Origin: Phocoena phocoena
Taxonomy: Eukaryota > Chordata > Mammalia > Artiodactyla > Phocoenidae
Direction: 5' to 3'
Assembly (NCBI RefSeq): GCF_963924675.1
Contig: NC_089234.1
Span: forward strand, 24,481,668 to 24,545,667
Length of the DNA stretch: 64,000 nucleotides
The translations under genes and the position numbers were made by a program. A model generated the notes under the pieces. That model worked only from the letters and a program-made list of their open reading frames with translations. It searched no databases and was not told the DNA's origin. Positions 49,311 through 60,166 of the stretch are shown one piece after another (within the stretch, counting starts at the first letter, position 1; every line of letters starts with the position of its first letter).

Positions 49311-51692
49311 ACTGCCAGAGGAGCCCTGGGGAATATGGATGAAAGGGAGGGAGGTGTGGGCCCTGACTCAGGGCTGCCAGGGGAGCCTTTCCTTATCTCT
49401 GTGACCTGCAGGCCTCCTTGTCATCCCTTAGCCTCTGAGACCCCAGGCCGCAGTCTGTCTGTCCTAAGATGCTGTGATTTTCCATGACTCCCTGTGGGTC
49501 AGGGCCTCTGCTGTGGGGAAATCAGGCAGCATGGCTTGGAGGAAGGATGCCCTGTCCTTCCTGGGAGATTGATGGCTTCCCTGCCTTTTCCATCCCTTGC
49601 CCACCAAGGGACATGCATGGGCTATGATAGAGGAGCGGAAACAGGAAGGATGTGGGCTCTCCCACCCACGTGGCTGGAGTCCAGCCCACTGTCCTTCCTG
49701 CACCTGGGCTGGCTGACTGCATGACCCCAGTCCAGAGGATGGGTTTGGCATCCTGGTGACTTTTTTGGAAACGCCTCCCTCTTCCGAGAGTGGGCCTCGA
49801 GGAAACCTCACACTTTGGCGGGTATGGCTGGGCATCCTCTGTGAGTCTGGCCAGTGTGGCCATGTGCGGCGACAGCAGAGCTGTCAGTGGAAAGGCCACT
49901 CTCCTTGCAGTGTGCACTTTCCCACGGGCCCATCAGTAGGTCCACCTCTCTGGCGTGGGGGCGGGGTCTCTGCTCTCCCCCTCATTCTGCCCTGCTCCCC
50001 AACCTCCATCAGGGCCCAGTCTTGACCCTTGGGGTTTCCCCAGGTTAGGGAGGGCTGGTGGGGGTCCAGCTCTCAGTCCTAGGGACCACAGGCCTTGGTG
50101 CACACCCATTAGGCCACACGGTCTCTCTCTTTCCTTCTAGTCTCTAGAGAGGCTGTGGGGAAGGCACGTATAAGCCCCTAGCACAGGCTGGTTAGCATTA
50201 TTCTGAGGGTGGCTGCCAGGGCCAACTGGGAGACACTGGGATAGAGTCAGCCCTGGACTTGGGGTGAAAAGTCAAGCCAGGGGGGTATTTTGGGGAGTCC
50301 TGGATGCAGAGGTGCTAGCAGGTGGTGGTATGAGGGGGAAGAGTAAGGCGAGCCCCGGGGTCACGGGCCGCCTTGAGGGATGCTTGGTGGGGAGTGGGGG
50401 GCAGCAGTGGGCAGGGAGAGGAGGCGGGTGAGGGGCAGCAGGCTCTGGGTGGCCCACCGACATATTTTATTTGGCTCACATGAGTTTTAAAGAATTTTTG
50501 AAAGAGTAGAAGACATTGTAAACTTGGGATTTTTGATAAAATCCAGATTTCTGGCTTCTCTTGGGGGAAACAAAAAAGATTATGCCATTTTGGGTGCATA
50601 GAACCGCAGTACGGTAGCTCCCCCTAGAGAAGGGCTGTTCGGCCCAGTTGTCTGGCGTCGGCAGCCAAGCTCATCTGCGGTGGGGAAGTGTCCCCTCTCC
50701 ACGCCCCTACTCCAGGCATGTCTCCCACCGCCACTCCTGCCCCCAGGAAGGGGAAAGGAGATAAGGGAAGGAGCCCAGTGGCCCTGAGGGTGGCAGGTCC
50801 CAGGAAGGTGACACAGGCTGGAGGCTATGACAGAGGTCCTGCCCAGTGGGAGGGGTGGAAGGTGATGGAGGAGGTCACTGCAAAGGCACTGAGAAGAGGA
50901 GGCCCTGGGGGCCCAGAACCACACCCTTTCTACCCACTTGCTCAATTAATTTTTGTTGGTCCCTTCCTTCCTCCTTCCTCACTTCCTCTCCTTGCCCGCC
51001 CCTCCCTCTCTGCCCACGCCTGAGGCCGGCCTGCTCCCACCCCCCTGAACTGCCTCTCCCATCACTGTGTGGGACGCAGATGAAGAGAGTGGCTCTCTGG
51101 CCTTGCCCCTGCTGGGCCTCTCTCCTCTCCAGCAGGGAAGCCCCATCCTGTAAGGGTGGCAGACAGTGGCTGCAGAGCTGCCCTTCTGGAACCCTCTGTG
51201 CCGAGCCTGTCTGTCCCCTGGCCCTGCGGCAACAAGGAAGGAGCGTGTGGAGACCCATCACTCGCACAGCCGGCCATCTCCTCCCAAGTATGGGATAAGC
51301 CAACTCCCACTGACACACTAGGCGCCTGCAGGTGTCCAGCCTCATGCCTGGTGCCTGGAGGGGGCCCTTGCTGGCACCGTGGGTGGGAAGGCAGGGACCC
51401 ATGGGTAAACCAACGCAGTAAAGAGCAGGAAGGCGGCCTGACCCGCAGGAGTTTGAAGGGCAGGTCCCCTGGAGGAGGGGTCCCTGAGCTGGGCCTGTTG
51501 AACAGCAGGAAAGCTGGTCAGACTCCAGCACGCGGCCTGGGCTCTGCCAGAGAGGTGTGGAATCGGGGATGAGACAGGCGGGACCAAGGAGGGGCGCCTC
51601 ACCAGGGCTCAGACGAACTGCTCCTGGGGCCCACACTCCAAACCAAGACTCAGGGTCAAACTCTGTGCTCTGCATTCAATCTCTCTTTTCTT

Positions 51693-51816
51693 TTCCTTCT
51701 TTTTTTTTTTTTGTCTGCGTGGCATGTGGGATCTTAGTTCCCCAACCAGGGATGGAAACCACGCCCCCTGCGTTGGAAGCGTGGAGTCTTAACCCCTGGA
51801 CCTCCAGGAAGTCCCC
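51693..51816 (-). mobile_element. CHR-type SINE, short form
   Basis: Poly-T, then ttccccaaccagggatgg and gtcttaacccctggacctcc. Perfect 17-bp target-site duplication tcaatctctcttttctt at 51676-51692 and 51817-51833. Confidence 0.95.
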
Positions 51817-52784
51817 TCAATCTCTCTTTTCTTACAGTCCTGTGTCTCCAAGGCCTGGGAGACTTGGGGGACAGTCAACCTGATGATTTTGGTGGTTGCC
51901 ACTGACAGTGATGCCAGGGAGGTGGCAGGGCTCACTCAGTTTCCCATCAGCCCCTGGGGGATGGAGGTGGAACAGAGAGGGGGGCAGACTCCGTCTCAAA
52001 CTGCAGTCCAGGGAATCTTAGAGGCCACCCAGTGCACCTCCCTGACCATCAGTCTCTTCACAAGGTAGGGGTGTTGCAACTACCTAACCGGTGTTCTGAA
52101 AATTAAATGACAAAACACACGCAGAGTAATTAGCTTCCTATCAGCTGTTAATGAAAACATCATCACCTTTCACTAAACGTCTCCTGTCTGTGAGGGTCTA
52201 CAGCGTGATGTTCAGCCTGCCTGGACCACTTTCACCTTCACCCATCTCTCAGTCAAGTGTGTCTCCTCGTTACGCCTCGGTAAAATGGGGCTTAGATTAG
52301 TACCACTCTAAACTCTGACTTTCTTAAATTTGTGCATTTATTTCCCCCAAACAACATGTATGTCATTAGCCAGGACTGTGAAACTCCAGCACAAGGCCAA
52401 GCACACGGGAGGGGTTCAGCCCAAACTTATCAACGGTTTGGGTCTCCCTTAGCCCCTTCTTTCTCAGGAGGCCCAGAACCTAAGCAATGGGAAAGGGACT
52501 CAAGTCACCCAACGGGGCCTGGGCTACAAGTGCCCTCCCCTGCCATCAGCGCACCTCCTTATTCCATTTCGTAAGGACACATCACCTCTCCTTTCGGCTC
52601 TGAAGATGACGCCAGGGCCTGAGCTACTTTTGCTGTGGTAATTAGCAGAGCTAATTGCATCTGACAGTCTGGGCATGGGGCAAACCCTTGGCGAGCTCCA
52701 GGATCTGGGCTGCAGTTTCACTGGAGCCCCACCCCCCTCCTCCCTGGAGGCCTGCCTGGTGTGGGAAGGGGTGTTTCGCAAGCT

Positions 52785-52940
52785 GGAGTGGGCATTAGAA
52801 CCACCTGGAGGTGCTGGCCCCGCCCCTGGAATTTCTAATCAGCAGGTCTGGGGCGGCACCTGAAAATTTGCTCATCTAACAAGTCCCCAGGTGATATTGG
52901 TGATACTGAACCGCGACCACATTTGGAGAACCACTGTCCC
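52785..52940 (+). mobile_element. MER5-type hAT MITE
   Basis: cattagaaccacctggaggt, aatcagcaggtctggggcgg and ttggagaaccactgtc match this family as recalled. Confidence 0.65.
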
Positions 52941-53361
52941 GGGGGGCTGCCGGGCTGCTGGGAAGGGCGCCCCCGCTGCTGAGGCCACGGTCAGCCAGCC
53001 CCAGGAGGGGGCTGGCGGGTGACAGGGCAGAGGGGGGTGTTGATGAACACGTTGTGGGGCTGGACACAGGCTCCTGCTGGTCTCAGTTTGTTGTAAGAAT
53101 TGTCTGGAAGGAAGGGGCATGGATGTGGAGCCAAGTAGATGGGCACAGGGAAGGTCACAGACAAGGAGGGGTCCCCAAAAGAACGGCAATGAAACTCTGC
53201 GATGCTGTAGCCTATTGCTCATTCGTCCTGTGAGGGTACTTGGTGGCCGTCTGCCTCCCACGTGGATTGTGGTGTTTCTACTGCTGAGGATCATGGCACG
53301 CTCATCTTCGTGGGCCCTGTGGCCCCCAGCATGTTTCTTGCACACTGTAGGTGCTCTGTAG

Positions 53362-53586
53362 ACATAACACAGTGGAGAGAACTTGGGCTTTGGCGGAGGC
53401 AGTCAGAGCAGGCTTTCTCAGCCCAGCTCTGCCTTTTCTAGTTGTGGGGCTAGAAAATTACTTCTCCTGGGTTATGGTTAATCCACCTGTGAAACAGGAG
53501 TGACACCCACCACCTAGAAGGTTACAGGGCTCGCTGTGTGCAGTGCCCAGCACATCCTAGTGAGGGCTTGATAAACGTTAGTGTAT
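53362..53586 (+). repeat. MIR SINE
   Basis: cacagtggagagaacttggg, ctgtgaaacaggagtgacac and gtgcccagcacatcctagtg match MIR. A younger CHR SINE directly follows. Confidence 0.7.
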
Positions 53587-53600
53587 CACTATTAGCCAAC

Positions 53601-53725
53601 TTTTTTTATTTTTTTCCGGCCGCGCTGTGTGGCGTGTGGGATTTTAGTTCCCTGACCAGGGATGGAACCTGTGCCCTCTGCACTGAGAGCACAGGGTCTT
53701 AACCACTGAACCGCCAGAGAAGTCC
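53601..53725 (-). mobile_element. CHR-type SINE, short form
   Basis: Reverse-oriented element ending ccgccagagaagtcc. Imperfect target-site duplication cactattagccaac / cactgttagccagc at 53587-53600 and 53726-53739. Confidence 0.92.
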
Positions 53726-54209
53726 CACTGTTAGCCAGCTCTCAGTGGCATTTATTGGATTAAACTGTGGTGGGTGTGCTATAGGGGTCTGGGGGCCGTG
53801 GGAATGAGGGACCCATGGAAGGGAGGGGCCGTCTTGGATTTCTCCCCCAGGGTCTCGGGCTTCCGGCCAAGCTCAGAGTAAGGGCCTGAGTAACCCATTG
53901 GTCTGGGCCCACCACCTGCAGCCCTGTGACCCTGGCCCTTTGCCAGGCTAAGTTTAGCCGTGACTTGCATGGGCCACTACGCTCTGTGGGCCGGGGCAGG
54001 GGTGGAGAGGAACTCAGAAGGTTTCCTGCCTGCTTCCGGCCAAGCAGGCCAACAAAAGCCCTGCAAGTGGCCCAGGTTTGTTTTCAAAGCCAAACCCAAC
54101 TGGATGTCTCAGACTGCATGTATGGGGCAGCCTTGTAGAGGTGAGAGCTTTGGGCCAAGGCAGAGGTGGACATACTTGAACTTGGGGGAAAGGGGCCCTT
54201 TGGTGGGTA

Positions 54210-54260
54210 GTGTGTGTGTGTGGTGCGTGTGTGTGCGCGTGTGTACGCGTGCATGCATCT
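54210..54260. repeat. Imperfect (TG)n/(CG) tract
   Basis: Alternating purine-pyrimidine sequence with TG, CG and TA steps. Confidence 0.85.
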
Positions 54261-54813
54261 ATCCACGGTTCTGTGAGAGGCTCTCAGCTACTGTCCTGTC
54301 CCTGTGGTCTCCAAAAGTCCAAACGTCCAGATTCTCTCCCCTCATTCTTCTGACCCCCGCAGCCCCTAGGGCAGTGTTCTTGTGACTTGGTTTGGGGAGG
54401 GGAAGTAGTGGAGGCTTCTAACCCAGCCCCACATCGTGGGCACTGAGCAGCCACTGCCCTGTTCACCATCACATAGGTGCCGCAGGCAGAGCCAGCCTGC
54501 ACAGAGGGTACCAGGAGCAGAATGACAGCTGGGATCCCATCCCATCCATGGGAGGGTGGAGGCGGTTCAAGCTGGGAGTGAGTCAGAGAGAACTCCACCT
54601 CCAGGAGGACCCAAGGCTCCGAAGGCTTCTCCCCATTTACTTGGGGGCAGGTTGGAAGGAGTGGCGTGCCAAGGAACAGCGGTCCCAGGGGAACATTTTG
54701 TGCTTTCAGAGCACTTTTGAGCATGTGTTCCTCCAGGCCCATGGGAGTTGGGCAGGGCTGGTGTGCTCGACAGGTGAGAAAATAGGCCCATGGAGGCCAA
54801 GGGGGAAGGAGCT

Positions 54814-55030
54814 GGTATTGTAAGGTGCTGACCCTATGCCGGGCCCTGTGCTCAGCACCTGAGATGGATGGTCTCACTTAGCCTCCCCTTCCTATGAAGG
54901 AGGGCCTGCTGTTAGCGCCATCTCACAGGTACAGCCGTGGAGCCCCAGGGAAGCCAAGTGACTCACCCAAGCCCCCTCAGCAAGGAGCGGTCGTGGTTCA
55001 AACCTGGACCTGTCTGCTTCTACAGCCTGG
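54814..55030 (-). repeat. MIR SINE
   Basis: tgccgggccctgtgctcagc and ggttcaaacctggacctgtc fit a reverse MIR. Confidence 0.65.
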
Positions 55031-55214
55031 GCTCCTTCCTGTTTCCCTTGTGCTCCTGTTGAGTCCTGTTGGTAACCCTGCTGTTGCAGTGTTCCTGTGG
55101 CTGCCTGCTTCCTGCCCAAGTCCCTTGTAGGGGCATCTCTGTGGCCCACTGCATCGCAAACCCCTGCAGGCAAGTTCATCTGCTATTCCCATCCCATCAC
55201 AGCTACCCTTTTAT

Positions 55215-55435
55215 AAGAAGACTTGCTCAGGGGCAAGCATTTTGCTGAGTGCTTTCTATGCATTATCTCCTTTACAACAGCAGGTATAATTATTCCCATT
55301 TTACAGATGATGAGACTGAGGTTCTGAGAAGTTGAATGATTTGTCCAAGGTCACATATCCAGTAGGTACACATGCTGGGTGCTAAGTCGGTCCGTCTCCT
55401 TCAGAGTCCATCCTCTTAGCCCCTCATGCACTGTG
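55215..55435 (-). repeat. MIR SINE
   Basis: attcccattttacagatgat, gtccaaggtcacatatcc and tcagagtccatcctcttagc match the reverse MIR across core and head. Confidence 0.8.
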
Positions 55436-56228
55436 TCAATTGCTCCAGTTGGTTAGGAGTTTTGAACTTTGCCTGCCCCAGTACAGCCCATCATCTTCCA
55501 GCAGACATGAGGACATATACAGGTAGCCCTGTGGAAGCTGTTGGGTAGAGAGGAGGGAGACTTCCCAGTCACAGGACTTGGTGATGGCACCCCTCCCCAG
55601 CTGGTAGCATCCTACCCTGAGTTGGCGTGGCAACCGACCTCTGGAATCAGGTGCTGCCAAAGACTTTTGCTGTGACTTGTCAGGGCCCGCTGTGCCCAAA
55701 TGTGGCTGCCTATAGTACAGAGGCCCGGAAGGGCCTCAAAACCCCCAAATTATCTCCTAACTGGCTGCTGCCTGGTATTCTACTATTAGTACTCCATACC
55801 TTTATCCTAAAACTCTGATCCACGTTTATCAGCCGGCCTTAGAGTTTTATCTTGGACCACCCTGGCCAAACTGTCCACTGATATTTGTCTAACGTAGAAT
55901 CTGGGGCTGACCTGTTTCTTCAATTATCCAGCAAGCCGCTTCTTGTCTTGGGGAAGAGAAGCTGGCTGGCTGCCCCCGTTCTTTTTCCTCACCCCACCTC
56001 CCTTCCACTCTGAGACTTCCTCCACTTTCTCCTGTCCTCCATTTCCTCCTCTAGTAGAAATACATAAGGGCTTCAGAGTTCACCTCAGAGGCCTGAATGT
56101 GTCTGTACACTGAACTCTGCTGCTGCTGGACCTCCCTCCGCCCTGCCAAGCCTTTTGGTTCCCACTGACAGGGTGGGATCACATCTGAGCAGGAGGCTTT
56201 GCCCAAGTGTGGCAACTCAGGCCATCTA

Positions 56229-56304
56229 TTGGGTTGGACAGAGAGTTTGTTCGGGTTTTTCCGTAACGTTGGAAAAACCTGAACAAACTTTCTGGCCAAA
56301 CCAG
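56229..56304. mobile_element. Mariner-derived palindromic MITE (76 bp)
   Basis: Two 34-nt arms flank an 8-nt loop (gtaacgtt). The left arm starts ttgggttggacagag and the right arm ends ttctggccaaaccag; 29 of 34 positions are complementary. TA dinucleotides flank both ends (56227-56228, 56305-56306), the signature of Tc1/mariner insertion. Its core (gtttgttcgggtttttcc) resembles the repeat that gave rise to the miR-2284/2285 family in ruminants, as I recall it. It lies in the ITPRIP intron, about 2.2 kb before the coding exon. Confidence 0.85.
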
Positions 56305-56634
56305 TACATCCTGGCACTGCTGGGTAGAACCCACACAGGTGCTCTTACCTAATGACAGATACCTGCCTCTTGGCACCATTAGGGTAAGAACCAGAACAGG
56401 TGGCTTTCAGGGTGCAAATTCAAGGTCAGGGAATGGGGTGTATTGGCATATATTGGGGGGGTGGGCTCTTGGTTCTCCAACAATGACTTCCTTTGGCCAT
56501 TTGCTCTCCTAGCTGAGGTCCCTGGCAGGAAGCAAGTGGGGCAAATGTAGAAAAGGCCAACTGTTACTTCCCAAGATTCCAGCCAGGGAGAAGAGGGTAT
56601 AAGATAAGACTTACCATGTGAGTCTGCTTCTCAG

Positions 56635-57085
56635 ACTTTAATGTGGATGATATTAAAATGCAGATTCTGGTTCAATAGGTCTGGGGTGGGGCAGAGATTC
56701 CGCACTTCTTTTTTTAAATAAATTTATTTTATTTATCTATTTTGGCTGCGTTGGGTCTTTGTTGCTGCGCGCTGGCTTTCTCTAGTTGTGGTGAGCAGGG
56801 GCTACTCTTTGTTGCGGTGCGCGGGCTTCTCATTGTGGTGGCTTCTCTTGTTGCGGAGCATGGGCTCTAGGCACACGGGCTTCAGTAGTTGTGGCATGCG
56901 GGATCAGTAGTTGTGGCACACGGGCTTAGTTGCTCTGCGGCATGTGGGATCTTCCCGGACTAGGGCTTGAACCCGTGTCCCCTGCACTGGCAGGCGGATT
57001 CTTAACCACTGCGCCACCAGGGAAGCCCCGAGATTCTGCACTTCTAACCAACTCCCAGAAGATGCTGCAGCTGCAGTCTGAATAG
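56635..57085 (+). mobile_element. MER5-type hAT MITE, split by a SINE
   Basis: Left half (cttctcagactttaatgtgg, ggttcaataggtctgggg) and right half (ctaaccaactcccagaagat) belong to one element; the SINE at 56,710-57,029 interrupts it. Confidence 0.6.
56710..57029 (-). mobile_element. CHR-type SINE, long form
   Basis: Reverse-oriented full element with several ttgtggcgca/cttcagtagttgtgg motifs, ending gcgccaccagggaagccc. 16-bp target-site duplication gagattccgcacttct / gagattctgcacttct at 56694-56709 and 57030-57045. Confidence 0.96.
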
Positions 57086-57387
57086 CAAATACTGTGTTGT
57101 AAGAGGTTGGTCCTTCCCCAGAAGTCACCTGAGAGCTAAAAATCCATTTATCCTGGAGGAATGGTGTGTCTCCTTTCACAATTAAGAAGTCAGATTTAAA
57201 GTTCAGAAGACTCGCGAGAGGAAAGCCAATGATTCAGTCACTCTGGTTGTCTCCTAGACTGTTCTGGGAAAAGACCCAGGAGTAGCCAGGAGATCAATGT
57301 CTGAATTTGGGGTGGAGCCTTCCAGATCAGAAGGAGAGGTTTACAGTGGGGAAAGATAAGGGCTCAAGACTGCTTCACTTACTGTTC

Positions 57388-57622
57388 AATGAACGTATGC
57401 TGTGCACCATTCACTGTGCTGTGTAGGCAGTTTGCATGGATCAACACATCCATCAACACGATGACCCTCTGGGTGCTCTGGCTTTCCTTTTGTACAGTAA
57501 GGAAACTGGGGCTCACAGGGGTGAGTTAACATGCCCAAGGTCACACAGCTACCCAGTGAGTGACAGGGCTGGCTTTGGAACCCAACCCTCCTGTTCTTAA
57601 CCGCTAGGCTATACTGTACTGA
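57388..57622 (-). repeat. MIR SINE
   Basis: gcccaaggtcacacagctac and ccgctaggctatactg match the reverse MIR through to its 5' end. Confidence 0.85.
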
Positions 57623-57740
57623 GGAAACAAGCATTCACTGGAAGGCATTCACTGGGTGGGGGGGATGTCTTATACAGGACTATTTTGGTTTCAAGTGTTG
57701 GAAAGCAACTCAAGCTGACTTAAATAAAAAGGGAATGTAT

Positions 57741-57849
57741 CGGGAGTTCTCTGGTGGCCTGGTGGGCTTTCACTGTCACGGCTCAGGTTCAATCCCTGGT
57801 CGGGGAACCGAGGTCCCACAAGCCACGTGGTGCCACCAAAAAAAAAAAA
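57741..57849 (+). mobile_element. CHR-related SINE, short and diverged
   Basis: gttctctggtggcctggtgg, ggttcaatccctggtcgggg and a poly-A tail. Target-site duplication gaatgtat. It is the closest SINE to the ITPRIP coding exon (about 630 bp upstream of the acceptor). Confidence 0.85.
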
Positions 57850-58482
57850 GAATGTATTGATTTATAGGACTACGAAGTCCAGAGGTAATGGCTTCAGGCA
57901 CAGCCGGGTCCAGGGCATATGCTTTCCTCCATGTTGGCATCTTTCTCATCCCCTCTTTGAGGCAGCCAGAGAGCCACTAGCAGGTGTACTCCTGTTCCCT
58001 CAGCAACCCTAGGCAACAGGGTGAGTCCTTCTCCCCACCGGTCCCAACAAATCCTACCTCTGTCTCCCAGTGGCCAGCATAGGGTCATAAGCTCACCCTG
58101 AAACAACCACTGTGGCTGGTGAGGAGGACCATGAAGTAGCCGTGGGCCTGGGTTACATGCTCAGCCCTCCCCACCCAGACCATAAGGGCTGGGAGTAGAA
58201 CAGGTTTGGTTCCCAGGGAAAGTGGGGAGCTGCTGCCAGAAAGAGGGCTGTCTGGGCGGGCCGAAACAGGTCCACCACTGCGGTTGCGTAGCCAGGATCG
58301 CTGCTGTGCGACTTCGGGGTTCTTGTTCCCGAGGCTAGGCTGGGCGTGGGGACGGGGAAGAACCAAAGGGCGTCCGTCCACCAGCTCGGCGGGGCGGAGG
58401 TCGGTGGGAGGGAACCATGAGGGAAGAAGCGGCACCGAGGGGAGCCCAGTGTGACCGTCGGCCTCTCTCTCCCTGTTCCCAG

Positions 58483-58495
58483 GAAAGCTGCAGCC
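58483..58495 (+). other. ITPRIP: ITPRIP 5' UTR portion of the coding exon, with splice acceptor
   Basis: A pyrimidine tract (ctctctctccctgttccc) ends in AG at 58,481-58,482. Thirteen UTR bases follow, then the initiator in a good Kozak context (gcagccATGg). The open frame runs upstream through this acceptor to an ATG at 58,451, but that lies in the intron and is not used. Confidence 0.85.
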
Positions 58496-60166
58496 ATGGC
58501 GCTGGGGCTCTTCCGGGTGTGCCTTGTGGTGGTGACGGCCATCATCAACCACCCGCTGCTGTTCCCGCGAGAGAACGCCACGGTCCCCGAGAACGAGGAA
58601 GAGATCATCCGCCAGATGCAGGCGCACCAGGAGAAGCTGCAGCTGGAGCAGCTGCGCCTGGAGGAGGAGGTGGCGCGGCTGGCGGCCGAGAAGGAGGCCG
58701 AGAAGGAGGCGCTGGAGCGCTTAGCGGAGGAGGGCCAGCAGCAGAACGAGAGCCGCGCCGCCTGGGACCTGTGGAGTACCCTCTGCATGATCCTCTTCCT
58801 GGTGATCGAGGTGTGGCGGCAGGACCACCAGGACGCGCCCTCGCCCGAGTGCCTGGGCGCCGACGAGGACGAGCTGCCCGGCCTGGAGGGCGCCCCCCTC
58901 CGGGGTCTCACCCTGCCCAACAAGGCCACGCTCGACCACTTTTACGAGCGCTGCATCCGGGGGGCCCCGGCCGACGCCCCCCGCACCCGGGAGTTTGTGG
59001 AAGGCTTCGTGGATGATTTGCTGGAAGCCCTGAGGAGCCTGTGCAGCCGGGACACGGACATGGAGGTGGAGGACTTCATCGGCGTGGACAGCATGTACGA
59101 GAACTGGCAGGTGAACAAGCCGCTGCTGTGCGACCTCTTTGTGCCCTTCATGCCGCCGGAGCCCTACCGCTTCCACCCAGAGCTCTGGTGCTCCAGCCGC
59201 TCGGTGCCCTTGGATCGCCAGGGCTACGGCCAGATCAAGGTGGTCCGGGCCGACGACGACACGCTGGGCTGTATCTGCGGCAAGACCAAACTCGGGGAAG
59301 ACATGCTGTGTCTCCTCCACGGCAAGAACAACGTGGTGCGGCCAGGTAGTGAGGCGAAAGACCCGCTGTGCGTCGGAGACTCCCCATACCTGGACACGAT
59401 GCGAGTCCTGAAGTGGTTCCAGACGGCCCTCACCAGAGCCTGGCACCGCATCAACCACAAGTACGAGTTCGACCTGGCCTTTGGCCAGCTGGACACCCCG
59501 GGGTCCCTCAAGATCAGGTTCCGCTCGGGGAAGTTCATGCCCTTCAACCTGATTCCTGTGATCCAGTATGATGACTCCGACCTGTACTTGGTCTCCCATC
59601 TTACCAGGGAGCCCTGTGGGGGGACCCCGCCATCCAGCACAGATTGGCTCCTGTCCTTCGCTGTCTATGAGCGCCACTTCCTTAGGATGACCTCGAAGGC
59701 GCTGCCCGAGGGCGCCTGCCACCTCAGCTGCTTGCAGATTGCCTCCTTCCTGCTCTCCAAACAGAGCCGCCTGACCGGCCCCAGCAGGCTCAGCAACTAC
59801 CACCTGAAGACCGCCCTGCTACACCTCCTGCTTGCCCGGCGGCCAGCCGCCTGGAAGGCTGAGCAGCTCGATGCTCGTCTGCACGAGCTGCTCTGCTTCC
59901 TGGAGAAGAGCCTGCTGGAGAAGAAGCTCCATCACTTTTTCATCGGCAATTGCAAGGTGCCCGAGGCCATGGGGCTCCCTGAGGCCATACGCAGGGCTGA
60001 GCCTCTCAACCTCTTCCGGCCCTTCGTCCTGCAGCGAAGTCTCTACCGGAAGACAGTGGACTCCTTCTATGAGATGCTCAAGAATGCCCCAGCGCTCATT
60101 AGCGAGTATTCCCTCCATATTCCCTCAGACCATGGCAGCCTGCCCTCAAAAGCTGTCATCTTGTAG
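58496..60166 (+). CDS. ITPRIP: ITPRIP, inositol 1,4,5-trisphosphate receptor-interacting protein (DANGER)
   Basis: Intact single-exon frame of 556 codons. In the family's best-studied member the protein binds IP3 receptors and tunes their calcium sensitivity; it belongs to the Mab-21 / cGAS-like nucleotidyltransferase fold family. Visible parts: hydrophobic N-terminus, residues 2-22 (signal peptide or anchor); sequon N27-A-T; highly charged coiled coil about 33-82; second hydrophobic segment 88-107 (WSTLCMILFLVIEVW); acidic linker 110-135; Mab-21-like region about 140-540. At 196-206 GVDSMYENWQV sits where active family members carry their GS-type motif, and the serine is displaced, which suggests a non-catalytic protein (inference). 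Compared with human (547 residues, from memory) there are two differences: a 12-bp tandem duplication adding four coiled-coil residues, and a different C-terminus ending SKAVIL. The start is chosen for its Kozak context and the upstream splice acceptor. Confidence 0.97.
   Translation: MALGLFRVCLVVVTAIINHPLLFPRENATVPENEEEIIRQMQAHQEKLQLEQLRLEEEVARLAAEKEAEKEALERLAEEGQQQNESRAAWDLWSTLCMILFLVIEVWRQDHQDAPSPECLGADEDELPGLEGAPLRGLTLPNKATLDHFYERCIRGAPADAPRTREFVEGFVDDLLEALRSLCSRDTDMEVEDFIGVDSMYENWQVNKPLLCDLFVPFMPPEPYRFHPELWCSSRSVPLDRQGYGQIKVVRADDDTLGCICGKTKLGEDMLCLLHGKNNVVRPGSEAKDPLCVGDSPYLDTMRVLKWFQTALTRAWHRINHKYEFDLAFGQLDTPGSLKIRFRSGKFMPFNLIPVIQYDDSDLYLVSHLTREPCGGTPPSSTDWLLSFAVYERHFLRMTSKALPEGACHLSCLQIASFLLSKQSRLTGPSRLSNYHLKTALLHLLLARRPAAWKAEQLDARLHELLCFLEKSLLEKKLHHFFIGNCKVPEAMGLPEAIRRAEPLNLFRPFVLQRSLYRKTVDSFYEMLKNAPALISEYSLHIPSDHGSLPSKAVIL

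Larger units (their letters stand above)
37535..58482 (+). other. ITPRIP: ITPRIP intron 1 (about 21 kb)
   Basis: Bounded by the GTAAGT donor and a good AG acceptor. It contains the 84-bp minisatellite, MIR copies, four CHR SINEs, two GT microsatellites, a mariner-like palindrome and MER5-like fragments, listed separately. Between these I see no open frame with coding character and no recognisable RNA gene. Additional untranslated exons cannot be excluded from sequence alone. Confidence 0.6.

Noticed and set aside
50875..51675. 266-codon minus-strand open frame in the ITPRIP intron
   Set aside because: GC-rich intronic sequence, no recognisable domain, and interrupted at its low-coordinate end by ordinary intron DNA. 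Composition explains it.
58721..59803. 360-codon antisense open frame
   Set aside because: It is a shadow of the GC-rich ITPRIP coding exon; the sense frame carries the conserved protein.
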